Positions 9,125 through 18,204 of a stretch of 20,580 bases of DNA are shown one piece after another; the stretch's first letter is position 1, and every line of letters starts with the position of its first letter. This stretch comes from Priapulus caudatus (lineage: Eukaryota; Priapulida; Priapulimorpha; Priapulimorphida; Priapulidae). Position numbers and translations under genes: made by a program. The notes beneath the pieces were generated by a model. The model searched no databases, was not told where the DNA came from, and was given only the letters and a program-made list of their open reading frames with translations. The stretch lies in the NCBI RefSeq assembly GCF_000485595.1, contig NW_014577662.1:130773-151352 (forward strand), written 5' to 3'.

Positions 9125-9344
9125 GGCATGCTTAACTTCTACCCTGCGCTGCGACACCTGCCCGTCTTCAGCCGCATGCTGAAAAAGATGGACGCAGCGT
9201 ACGTAGGGTTGAACAAGGAGCTGGAGAGTAACATAGCAGAGCACGAGGAGCAGGCGCCGGAGAAAGAGGGAGACGTGAGAGACTACTTAGACGCATACCT
9301 GCTAGCGCAGCGGCAGCGGGCGGGGACAGATTCTTCATTCACTA
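9125..9344 (+). CDS. P450 exon a (F-G to H helix region)
   Basis: The acceptor is TTGCATTCACAG and the donor A|GTGAGT. The 220 nt encode 73 codons plus one base. The peptide contains YPALRHLP and the RDYLDAYL segment, equivalent to the RDFIDAYL pattern of CYP2 proteins, and ends DSSFT just before the I helix. The frame stays open upstream to 9038, but the acceptor at 9124 and the start of P450 similarity argue that translation does not begin there. Confidence 0.85.
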
Positions 9345-11258
9345 GTGAGTCAAGCGCTGCACGAACACGCACGCACACACCCACGCGCACGCGCACACAC
9401 ACACGCGCACACGCACAAACACATGCACAAACACACGCACACACGCACATCCTATAGAAAAGCACGTTCGCACGCACGCACAGATGCACGCCACCATATA
9501 CACGCACACAAGCAGGCACTTACACACAACGCGCGCGCACGCGCGCGTGCAAGCACTAGGCGCATATGACAAGAACGAATGATGTTATATGAAATATATA
9601 TTAAGCGTGGCATCCGACAAACACACACACACACTCGTGTCGGCGTCATCTCTCAGCTTTTCCGCTGCTCATGTCAGTGCGTGATCTGTTTTTCGCCGGA
9701 TCGCACACCGTCATGACGACGCTACGCTGGGGCCTGCTCTTCATGCTCAAATACTCTCACGTCTTGCGGAGAGTGCAGGCCGAGATCGATGACGTCATCG
9801 GACGAGGAAGGCTACCATGCATGGCAGACCAAGGCCACATGCCGTACACGCGGGCGACAATAGCCGAGGTGCAGAGAGTAGGTGAGAGAGAAAGCTAGCG
9901 TGGTCAGTAGGTGGAATGTACCAGTAGGTGGCAGTTATACACAGTAGGCCTGATTAGGTTCGACACAAATATTGTTTGATAATACTTGGCAGGTTTCTTT
10001 CGCACAGCATAACTAGGCGAACGACACTACTAAACGTCTAGATACTCTGAGAGAACGCGATCCGCGAGTTTCTTTCTTGTTTCTAGCGGACATTGTGCCT
10101 CTGAGCCTGCCACACAGAACGACCGCCGAGTTACAGCTAGAAGGCTACGTCATCCCCGCCGGTACGATGATCATTGCTAACCTCACGGCCATCCTGAACG
10201 ACCCGAAACACTTCCCCGAACCGGAAAAGTTCCGCCCGGAGCGCCACCTGGACGAGCGTGGAGACTTTGTGCAGAACGAAGCGCTGATCCCGTTCTCTAT
10301 TGGTGAGATTACTTGCACGCCCGCAAGATGGCGATACCAGGGCAAGGAGAATACAGTGACGTCACCCGTCAAAAGACTGCAGCGGTGATCGTGGTTGGGG
10401 ACCCCTGCTAGGTTATTGTTTTCAAGGGGTGCTGATTGGGCGATGCCCTGAAACCCGCCAACTTGTGGATTTTGATTTTTTCACATAATTGCAACTAAAT
10501 TGTTAACCTAATATGTTATGTTAATTGTTATGTTAAACTAATATAACATAATAAACATTGGAACTAAATTGGTGTTTAATACACCGTCGTACATGTTTTT
10601 ACATGACCAGGGTGTGTTTTACCATATCACGGCACGGCAGACTACTCCCCCACTCCCCTTCTCTGATCCAATCTCCCTAAACTTCTTAACAATAATGTTT
10701 ATTTAAATCGATATTCCCTTTTTATTATAAGAAAATAATAATAATCCTCATTATCTTCTTCATCATCATCATTATCGTCATCAGCGTCATCAGCATCATC
10801 AGCATCAGCATCATCATTATTATTATTATTATTATTATTATCATCATCATCATAGCTACTGAAAACTTCCTGAAAAATTTCCTCAAAATAATATCATGAA
10901 TGCATCTTGAGATCACAGTATAACGGGAATTTCTCACGCACGGGGACTCGAACCCTAAACCTCAGAATTTATTGTCACGCCAAGACTACGCCCTCTCTCC
11001 ACCATCCAATCTTTGAAGAACCTTCCTAATGATGGTGTCTGTTATTTGTCGACAGGTCGTCGCGTCTGTCTGGGAGAGACCCTCGCGCGAGCAGAGCTGT
11101 TCATATTTTTCACAGGCATTCTGCAGAACTTCGGACTTCATTTTAAATTCATAATGTTTGCAAAATATTTTTCTTCTCGGGAGATATTGCGCATGCGCGA
11201 GCACCGTTTCAGACGCGCGGTACGGCCAAAGGAAAAGCACGTAAATATAGATTGCTGA
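9125..11258 (+). CDS. CYP2-like cytochrome P450, 3' half (four exons)
   Basis: Exons at 9125-9344, 9657-9881, 10087-10302 and 11056-11258 join in phase into 287 codons plus stop, covering the C-terminal 55-60% of a microsomal P450 (family length near 490-500). P450s are haem-thiolate monooxygenases anchored at the ER that use electrons from NADPH-P450 reductase. In order the fragment shows:
- the CYP2-type LRHLP region (residues 9-13);
- the I helix [14 protein letters not shown] (85-98);
- ExxR (E144-R147);
- PER (199-201);
- the haem loop FSIGRRVCLG (218-227, Cys225).
The substrate cannot be predicted. Exons for the membrane anchor and B-C region are absent from the window, so it is either cut off by a long intron, misassembled or a 5'-truncated pseudogene. 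In its favour as a real gene, there are no stops or frameshifts and all splice sites are good. The acidic residue before the I-helix threonine is His, and the tail from about residue 248 lies in satellite DNA. Confidence 0.88.
9345..9656 (+). repeat. P450 intron with CA/CG-rich microsatellite
   Basis: This is a GT-AG intron of 312 bp. It is largely alternating purine-pyrimidine DNA: (CACG/CACA)n at about 9361-9450, CGCGCGCACGCGCGCG near 9531-9546 and (AC)n near 9620-9633. Such sequence can adopt Z-DNA. Open frames through it are artefacts. Confidence 0.8.
9657..9881 (+). CDS. P450 exon b (I to K helix)
   Basis: I chose the acceptor at 9656 (CATCTCTCAG). It keeps phase with exon a and gives [16 protein letters not shown], while the alternative AG at 9677 would drop seven residues. 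The donor is G|GTGAGA after VQRV. It encodes the oxygen-activation helix, the LRWGLLFML segment, QAEIDDVIG and the K-helix AEVQR (ExxR). Position 90 is His where the family usually has Glu or Asp, and Thr91, the conserved alcohol, is kept. Confidence 0.88.
10087..10302 (+). CDS. P450 exon c (beta sheets, PERF region)
   Basis: The acceptor is TTTCTTGTTTCTAG and the donor G|GTGAGA. The 216 nt encode the post-K-helix segment: [41 protein letters not shown] and IPFSIG. This is the canonical order for CYP2-clan enzymes, including the R-P-E-R of the ERR triad. The haem loop is split by the intron after the first base of its glycine codon. Confidence 0.9.
10303..10734 (+). other. 5' part of the last P450 intron
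   Basis: Non-coding. The first 80 bp stay open in frame with the exon but lose all P450 similarity. AATATAACATAATA-type AT-rich DNA follows. Nothing else is recognised. Confidence 0.6.
10735..11008 (-). mobile_element. tRNA-derived SINE in the last P450 intron
   Basis: Read on the minus strand, an A-box-like GGGCGTAGTCTTGG (about 10980-10993) is followed some 25 bp later by a perfect RNA polymerase III B box, GGTTCGAGTCC (10944-10954). A non-coding body of about 90 bp comes next, then a tail of trinucleotide repeats, (ATG)n and (AAT)n (about 10735-10853). Head, body and simple-repeat tail are the architecture of a tRNA-derived SINE. The cloverleaf cannot be closed well, so it is not a functional tRNA gene. 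The right edge is approximate. Confidence 0.65.
11056..11258 (+). CDS. P450 exon d (haem loop, L helix and chimeric tail)
   Basis: The acceptor TTTGTCGACAG leads into [18 protein letters not shown], which completes the haem-binding loop and the L helix. From about residue 248 (nucleotide 11136) to the TGA at 11256-11258, the DNA is the same as the 545-bp satellite repeated downstream. The tail still has about the right length for a P450 and ends with an F-R-R-x-x-x-P-K-E pattern reminiscent of the family's C-terminal F-[KR]-x-x-x-x-P-[RK]. Either the satellite supplied a passable tail or the satellite picked up this exon. Confidence 0.85.
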
Positions 11259-12315
11259 GGGAGAGAGGGGTGGGAAGATGGCAGGAAACACAGTCGAGGG
11301 GCGGTGAAAGGAGAAGGCGGCTGAGGGTGCGACAATGTAGACAACGGGGAGGGCGGGCGGTGATAAAGTAGGAGTTTTGCACCCTACAGGCTAGGGCGCT
11401 CTCCTAACTATAAGCAGAGGTCTACTAATAAGAATTAATTACAGAAACCTATGTTGAGATATCCCTTGACAATACTAAATGCATTTTTATCCGAAAATAA
11501 AACTCCTCTGGTGATATATTGCACATGCGCTAAACCAGTAACGTAGCCAGATTATGTACTTAATGTTATATGCGGGGAGCTTACATGCAAGGGCTGCATT
11601 CCGTTTCTGAAGTGAGGTCTACTGATGAAATTTTATCATATAAATCTATGCTAGGATAACCCCTCTTCATTTTAAATTCCTAATGTTAGCAAAATATTTT
11701 TCTTCTCATGAGATATTGCGCATGCGCGAGCACCGTTTCAGACGTGCAGTACAGCTAAAGGAAAAGTACGTAAATATAGCTTGCTGAGGGATAGAGGGGT
11801 GGGAAACTAAGGGAAGGTGGCAGGGAACACAGTCGAAGGGCGGTGGAAGGAGAAGGAGGCTGAGTGTGGGACAATGTAGACAAAGAGAAGGGCAGGCTGG
11901 AGATAAAGTAGGAGTTTTGCGCCCTACTGGCTAGGGAGCTCTCCTAACTATAAACACAGGTCTCCCGATAAGAATTTGTTACAGAAACCTATGTTGAGAT
12001 ATTCCTTGACCATACTAAATGCGTTTTTATAACAAAATATAACTCTTCTGGTGAGATATTGCGCATGCGCTAAAACAGTATCATAGCCAGGTTATGCACT
12101 GACTGATCGATATATGAAGTGGGGACCTTTCATGCAAGGTTTGCTTCCTATTTCTGAAGTAAAGTCTACTTATAAAAATTGGTCATATCAATCTATGCTA
12201 GGATGACCCCCCTTTATTTTAAATTCATAATTTTAGCAAAATATTATAATCTTCTCGGGAGATCGTGCGCATGCGCGAGCGCCGTTTCAGGCGTGCTGTA
12301 CGATCTAAATAATAG
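11136..12315. repeat. 545-bp satellite array, block 1 (units 1-3)
   Basis: Units are marked by the A-module palindrome GCGCATGCGC followed by GAGCACCG (or GAGCGCCG), at 11189, 11718 and 12267, a spacing of 529 and 549 bp. A second, B-module palindrome followed by TAAA lies at 11521 (as GCACATGCGC) and 12061. Unit 1 starts inside the P450 exon. Unit 3 is cut about 40 bp after its A palindrome. Shared landmarks are GAGGTCTACTGAT, ACCTTACATG, CTATGCTAGGATAA, TTGCTGAGGGA and GACAATGTAGACAA. No transposase or RT is encoded. Confidence 0.95.
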
Positions 12316-12869
12316 TACGTAATATATACGATATGTACATATACGATTGTACATATCTACCACAGATATCAATAGCTACTGGAGAACTAGCGAGCGCGCG
12401 CGTACTAGCCTTACATAATACAAGTCTACGTTAAATTCCTGTGCATGCTTGTAGGATCGGATATGGAGTGACAAGATTCTGAAACTCGAGACAAGCAAAA
12501 CCTTTCAATATCCCTTACCTAGGGCACCTAGCAGTAGTATACGGTCGCGGTTCCTGTATTCAGTTTAGGCTATCAATCGGGAGTCATTTTGTATACTTTC
12601 TATTTTTTTCATTTAGTGGAGACAACACAAAATAATAATATTATAGAAGGGGCTTGAACATTATGCAGAAGCACATGTTCAAAAACCTGGGGAGGACATT
12701 TAGTAGGGTGGACGTGTCCCCCGTGTCCCCATGGCATTTGCGCCTATGTGTATGGTCACATCTTACTTACTAAGGAGGCAATAAACGTGTGAAATATACT
12801 ACCATTAGACACAAAAGAGCTCCCTTCACGTAGTACATTAAAAAACGGTTAAAAGGTAATTTTAACAGT
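12316..12869. other. Unrelated DNA interrupting the satellite
   Basis: Satellite similarity stops after ACGTAATATATA and resumes at TTTAAATTCATAATG. The 554 bp between have no recognised gene. They hold ATATGTACATAT-type palindromic DNA at 12330-12355, GCGCGCGCG at about 12394-12402, and a pair GTGTCCCCCGTGTCCCC near 12713. Roughly the second half of a satellite unit is missing at this point, so this is a replacement rather than a clean insertion. Confidence 0.6.
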
Positions 12870-14592
12870 TTTTAAATTCATAATGTTTGCAAAATATTTT
12901 TCTTCTCGGGAGATATTGCGCATGCGCGAGCACCGTTTCAGACGCGCGGTACGGCCAAAAGAAAAGTACGTAAATATAGCTTGCTGAGGGATAGAGGGGT
13001 GGGAAACTAAGGGAAGGTGGCAGGGAACATAGTCGAGGGGCGGTGGAAGAAGAAGGAGGCTGAGTGTGCGACAATGTAGACAAAGAGAAGGACGGGCTGG
13101 GGATAAAGCAGGAGTTTTGCGCCCTACTGGCTAGGGAGCTCACCTACCTATAAACAGAGATCTACTGATATGAGTTTATTACAGAAACCTATGTTGAGAT
13201 ATCGCCTGACCATACTAAATGCGTTTTCAACACAAAATAAAACTTATCTATTGAGATATTGCGCATGCGCAAAAACAGTAACGTAGCCAGGATACGTACT
13301 TAATGGTATCTGTAGCGGGGACCTTACATGCAATAATGCAAGGTCTGCTTTCTATTTTTGAAGTAAGGTATATTGATAAAATTTTATCATATAGAGCTAT
13401 GCTAGGATAAGCCCTCTTTATATTAAATTCATAATGTTTGCAAAATATTTTTCTTCTCGGGAGATATTGCGCATGCGCGAGCACCGTTTCAGACGTGCGG
13501 TACGGCCAAAGGAAAAGCACGTAAATATAGATTTCTCAGGGAGAGAGGGGTGGGAAGATGGCAGGAAACACAGTCGAGGGGCGGGGAAAGGAGAAGGCGG
13601 CTGAGGGTGCGACAATGTAGACAAAGGGAAGGGCGGGCGGTGATAAAGTAGGAGTTTTGCACCCTACAGGCTAGGGCGCACTAGCTCCTAACTATAAGCA
13701 GAGGTCTACTAATAAGAATTAATTACAGAAACCTATGTTGAGATATTTCTTGACAATACTAAATGCGTTTTTATAACACAATAAAACTCGTATGCTGAGA
13801 TATTGCGCATGCGCTACGGCTAAACCAGTAACGTAGCCAGGTTATGTACTTAATGGTATATGCAGCGAAGACCTTACATGTAAGGTCTGCTTCGTATTTC
13901 TGAAGTGAGGTATACTGATGAAATATTATCATATAGAGCTATGACAGGATAAGCCCTCTTCATTTTAAATTCATAATGTTTGCAAAATATTTTTCCTCTC
14001 GGGAGATATTGCGCATGCGCGAGCACCGTTTCAGATGCGCGGTGCGGCCAAAAGAAAAGTATGTAAATATAGCTTGCTGAGGGATAGAGGGGTGGGAAAC
14101 TAAGGGAAGGTGGCAGGGAACATAGTCGAGGGGCGGTGGAAGGAGAAGGAGGCTGAGTGTGCGACAATGGAGACAAAGAGAAGGGCGGGCTGGGGATAAA
14201 GTTGGAGTTTTGCACAGTACGGTATTGGTCGCTCACCTACCTATATAAACAGAGATCTACTGATATGAGTTTATTACAGAAACCTATGTTGAGATATCGC
14301 CTGACCATACTAAATGCGTTTTCATCACAACATAAAACTTATCTATTGAGATATTGCGCATGCGCAAAAACAGTAACGTAGCCAGGTTACGTACTTAATG
14401 GTATCTGTAGCGGGAACCTTACATGCAATAATGCAAGGTCTGCTTCCTATTTTTGAAGTAAGGTATATTGATAAAATTTTATCATCTAGAGCTATGCTAG
14501 GATAAGCCCTCTTCATTTTAAATTCATAATGTTTGCAAAATATTTTTCTTCTCGGGAGATATTGCGCATGCGCGAGCACCGTTTCAGACGCG
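12870..14592. repeat. 545-bp satellite array, block 2 (units 4-7)
   Basis: A palindromes are at 12918, 13469, 14011 and 14564, and B palindromes at 13261, 13805 and 14356. Unit spacing is 551, 542 and 553 bp. Units 4 and 6 carry the longer GGGAAACTAAGGGAAGGTGG form and TGACCATAC. Unit 5 carries the shorter GGGAAGATGGCAGG form and TGACAATAC, like unit 1. Unit 5 also has a perfect 20-bp palindrome, AGACCTTACATGTAAGGTCT (about 13869-13888). Unit 7 ends abruptly after GTTTCAGACGCG. Confidence 0.95.
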
Positions 14593-14680
14593 ACATACAT
14601 ACATACATACATACATACATACATACATACATACATACATACATACATACATACATACATACATACATACATACATACAT
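14593..14680. repeat. (CATA)n microsatellite
   Basis: About 22 perfect CATA tetranucleotides directly abut the broken end of satellite unit 7. Confidence 0.97.
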
Positions 14681-14701
14681 GCATATACAAATATGTTTCA
14701 G

Positions 14702-14831
14702 TTTACTGTTGTTGTCAACGATGTGGAGCTAGCAAGGGAGCCATTTCTCAACCAGGGCGAGCATACGGCGGCGCGACCATTCCACTATGTGCTGCAACGC
14801 TATGACGCGGACGATCGTGGTGTTATGAACG
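14702..14831 (+). CDS. Orphan exon, EF-hand-like C-terminal end
   Basis: An acceptor (ATATGTTTCAG) is followed by 130 open nucleotides and the donor G|GTGCGT. The peptide begins FTVVVNDVELAREPF and ends FHYVLQRYDADDRGVMN. The final part resembles the entering helix and first half of an EF-hand loop (D-x-D-D-R-G), which would bind calcium if completed by the next exon. The composition is clearly coding-like compared with its surroundings. I do not recognise the protein, and no partner exons were found on either side. The upstream (CATA)n lies 21 bp from the exon, so little is left of the branch-point region. An ATG at 14693 is an alternative start. Confidence 0.4.
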
Positions 14832-15249
14832 GTGCGTGCGTTATACTTTCATGCTTTGTTATGTCATACAGTACAAATTCAATGAATTAAGCCATCTTTC
14901 AAAAACCATGATGCCATGAGCTGATCATATATTTCATAATGAAGCAAGTGTTGTATTGCGCATTGTGCCACGTATTGGCGTGTAACAGTAGGTCAACGTA
15001 CAATACATTTCTCCTCATTTCGTTTTGCTAATAATAAAAATCTATTCTTGTGTACGCAATTACCAGTACAGAACCCAATCTCCGACCAAATTCTTTTAGC
15101 CAGGTACATTATACTAAATTAAAAGACTTTGGAACTGAATTATTTTGCGCAATGAAGAAACATAACTCCGTTTCTCTCTACAACTAAGTTAAGCCTATCA
15201 AGGAAGAAATAGGAATCAATAAAATAATCAATCTATCATGAGAAACTGC
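14832..15249. other. Non-coding DNA, nothing recognised
   Basis: AT-rich, with no recognisable exon or repeat. It lies between the orphan exon and the 3' end of the minus-strand retrotransposon. Confidence 0.45.
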
Positions 15250-15639
15250 ATTCCTACGCGATCTCATGGGCACTGCCGAAATCAATATTAAGATTTGAAC
15301 CGAAGCAAAGCAGGGGTTAACTCAATCTCTGTTGAGTTTGAGCTCATGTCCTGGCTTGCTGATACCGGAGGGGGTTTACAGGCTGTGATAACGGTGGAGC
15401 ATTAGCACCCGGCATTCCATCTCAAGTCACAAAGGTATCTAGTGTATCTGGAATAGGTCAAGAGTCTTCTTGAGCCTTCTCACAACATTGCCGGCGGAGA
15501 ACATAATCCTAATGTCTACGAACGATACCTTCGCCTATCAGCTTAATCATATAGGACAGAGGGCATGTTTCCTCCCCTATAAAGTCTGTCAGCCAAATGC
15601 ATCCCGGATACCATCTCGGATCATTTTCGGTCTTCATTT

Positions 15640-16115
15640 GACTGTTTGTGCAGCTCACTCCACCAGACCATCTGAGGCCGGGTGGTACGGAGCAGTGTAG
15701 CTGTGGTGCATTGCTTTACTCCCAGTGAACCGTCTACCGTTCTTCTTATTCCTCGCTCATGATCGTCATTGATAGTAGTAGACCGTGCGTCGCAAAGCTG
15801 GCCATCAATGTTTCAACAGTGACTGCTAAAGATGCTGAGTTTACAGCATGTGCTTCGGTTCAGTTAAAATAGGAATCCACGATGATCAGGGTCATCTTTT
15901 CCGTAAGTTGACGGATACCCTAACAAATGGTTGCTGAGCCTATTTCGAAGACCCATGGAGCCCCGGCCGCAGATTTCTTAACTGATTGGCAGGTGATACG
16001 CTTGTTTACTACTGCCTCAAAGTCTTTATCAAAATGAGGCCATCACACAGAGCTACTACCAAGCTCTTTAAATTTTTGAATCGCTGCGTGTGTTTCACGT
16101 AACTCATTCATATCC
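15640..16115 (-). pseudogene. Ty3/gypsy integrase fragment
   Basis: The HHCC-type zinc-binding segment is visible as LRETHAAIQKFKEL, WPHFDKDFEAV and ITCQS, with a stop replacing one of the conserved tryptophans. The catalytic core follows with LIIVDS, ATHGL (as FATHGL) and YHPASDGLVE, and then more stops. The region after the core, near 15500, has a VRRLKKTLDL stretch like the C-terminal part of related elements. Confidence 0.85.
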
Positions 16116-16398
16116 TTTGTACTTGTGGCGGTGTAATTGTAATGACTCGGGTTTCTCACAGTAAGTAACCCTTGTACACACTATGTTAATTCTTTCTAGC
16201 TGCATGAGGTCACAGAGCATCTGAAAGATTCCTGTCTGGTCAAGCTGTCTGTACAAGCTGTAACAGTCGAGTCAGTAATGGTCTCAGGGTATACATGACT
16301 ATATATGCCTAGCCGTGACGGGCGTAGTACGAGTTAAATGTTTCGTTAGGAAAACTACATATCCCGGCACAGGAAGCTCGGCTGGATGCTGTGGCCTG

Positions 16399-16700
16399 CT
16401 TAGAGCAACATTATTCCCGTGAGTTTTTCCAGTTCGGGATTTTCGTGTCTGTGAATAGATACCACGTGTAATGTGCGCCGGTGTACGCCAAACAACCGCA
16501 GCAGGGGATTGTGATACGTCACCATCACGAAGTGGCGGCCAATGATGTATTGGTGATAATGTTCGACTCCGTAAACTATGGCAAGCGCATCCTTCTCCCA
16601 TTGGGAGTACCTCGACTTGGCAATAGACAGTGAGACCGTGACGCAATATAGCGATGCATCACAAGCCAACAGCAACTCCTATTCCTGGTCAAAACGCATT
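16399..16700 (-). pseudogene. Ty3/gypsy RNase H fragment
   Basis: LLACDAS (16652-16675) holds the first catalytic Asp. It is followed almost at once by SRYSQWEKDALAIVYGVEHY and the GRHF...LLRLFG segment (about 16484-16615). About 15-20 residues of the usual domain between these parts are deleted, so the enzyme could not be active. Confidence 0.9.
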
Positions 16701-16849
16701 AAGCCCTGTGCTGACTGAAGGATCTCTTCTGTCCTTTTAAATGTCTGGCTCTGCAAGGGTCCCTATTCATAGGCAGATTGCTTCCTCGGTAAGCGATTTA
16801 TGGAGTTGCAACTACAGTTGAGAGATTTTGGAAAAATCGCACATAAAAA

Positions 16850-17215
16850 ATTAGCAGCCTGGGGGATGACTTTAGGTAGAGCAACCCTTTGCAATACAAT
16901 CTACCCTGTCTTCTAGCAGATGCACTCTCTCTGCATCGATCTCATGTCTCAGGTATGTCACATTAATGTTTATTAAACTGACATTTCTCTCGTTTGACAC
17001 TGCATTCGGGCAGGCGACACAGTACTACCTCTAACGACTTCAAGTGTTCCTTAGAAGACTCATCTGCTATCAATATGTCATCCAGACAGACATATACGGG
17101 TGGAACTTCAGTTCAGCATGTTGTCCGTAATGTTTTCCAAAATTGCTGGAGTAGTGCATACGCCGAAAGGCAAGCCTTTGTAGTCGTAAATCCCAATGTC
17201 GGTATTTTTCGTGGC
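16850..17215 (-). pseudogene. Ty3/gypsy reverse transcriptase fragment
   Basis: Similarity begins in the RT palm with TDIGIYDYKGLPFGV, the counterpart of the gypsy pattern ending in LPFG(V/L). After a frameshift it reaches the catalytic C-L-D-D (17077-17088; usually Y-x-D-D with the second Y kept) and IADESSKEHLKSLE. It then shifts again into the thumb/connection, with a YLRHEIDAERVHLLED-like stretch near 16900-16970. The finger domain and the first catalytic Asp are missing. Confidence 0.85.
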
Positions 17216-17245
17216 ATATATAATTATATATATATATATATAACA
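17216..17245. repeat. (TA)n microsatellite
   Basis: A TATATAATTATATATATATA-type run lies exactly where the retrotransposon similarity is lost. Confidence 0.85.
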
Positions 17246-18204
17246 TGTGACCGGTGATATCGAAATGAGTCACATGGGACAATTTTGACATTTTAGGTTG
17301 AATACATATTCAGATACCTGAGATTCATAGCTTTCTATTGTTATATATAGATATTGAAAATTGGTTGAAAAATGTATATTTTATGACCATTATAAATCGA
17401 GATATCATGCGATAAAAATTTCCTGAGAATTGTCTAAAATAAGGGCTGAAAACTAATATCATTCACTGATATTATTAGCCGACACTTCTTATAAATCATT
17501 AAATTTAAACAGGTTTTAATTGAATCAAGGCATCTTTGCTTATACAGATTAAAAGTAAACATTGTGAATAATACATGGGTAGTCAAATCCGTCGTCCAAT
17601 CGCTAGAACTGCTCAACTCAGCGAACTTGCTGCTTGCCTTATATATGTAAACCCGTTGAAGGTGATGGAATAGGAGCAGCGAAATCGTGTTAGTGCCGCC
17701 AGGGCGGCGTTGGCGCGCTTCGCGCGAATATCCGGCTGCAGACTGTCAAGGACAAACGTGAGAAAAGTTGTAATGAAAAGGGGCTGTCCACTTTGTTGCG
17801 TGTAAGCTGGCATGTAACGCCACTTGCTGGTTTGTGGTAGGTTTACACAAAAAGCAAAGCGAAATATGTCTGGTTAGCGTACTGTAGAAAGGCAAGAAGG
17901 AGACCACGCTATAATTTGCGGCAATGAGATCGAATTAGATGATAAGGAAGTGAATGGATCCAATAGATTTTGGAGTGGAGTGTTTCAGAACAAATCTTCT
18001 TAAAAGACAAACGAAACCTCTTGATGTCGTGCTGTATTCTACATAACTATGTGACATTCTTCTTTAGAATAATATACTAGTTAGACTATGTAAACAAGTC
18101 TACACATATATTTATATTCTTTACGTGACGCAATTCTACAATAAGTATTTGAGCACTAACTACAGACGCGTTATTCCCCGTAACATTTATATCAATGGCA
18201 TCTT
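17246..18204. other. Non-coding DNA, nothing recognised
   Basis: No exon is recognised. A GC-rich patch at 17690-17740 contains the hairpins GCCGCC-AG-GGCGGC and GCGCG-CTT-CGCGC. The rest is AT-rich. Confidence 0.45.

Larger units (their letters stand above)
15250..17215 (-). mobile_element. Truncated, decayed Ty3/gypsy retrotransposon (pol)
   Basis: Read on the minus strand, pol domains appear in the Ty3/gypsy order RT, RNase H, integrase, each with frameshifts and stops. The 5' side is cut at 17215, within the RT, beside a (TA)n run. No gag, protease, LTR or primer-binding site was found. The left edge is approximate: similarity fades after the integrase C-terminal region. It is a dead copy. 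Confidence 0.9.

Noticed and set aside
10944-10993. Functional tRNA gene on the minus strand
   Set aside because: A good B box and a weak A box are present, but the acceptor and anticodon stems cannot be closed, and a body with a simple-repeat tail follows, which fits a SINE.
14529-14805. Proteins with Tyr-Ile-His-Thr repeats
   Set aside because: They read through the (CATA)n microsatellite; only the portion after 14701 is exon-like.
16299-16675. Intact host gene with an RNase H-like domain
   Set aside because: RT and integrase segments in gypsy order lie on both sides with frameshifts and stops, so it is a dead retrotransposon.
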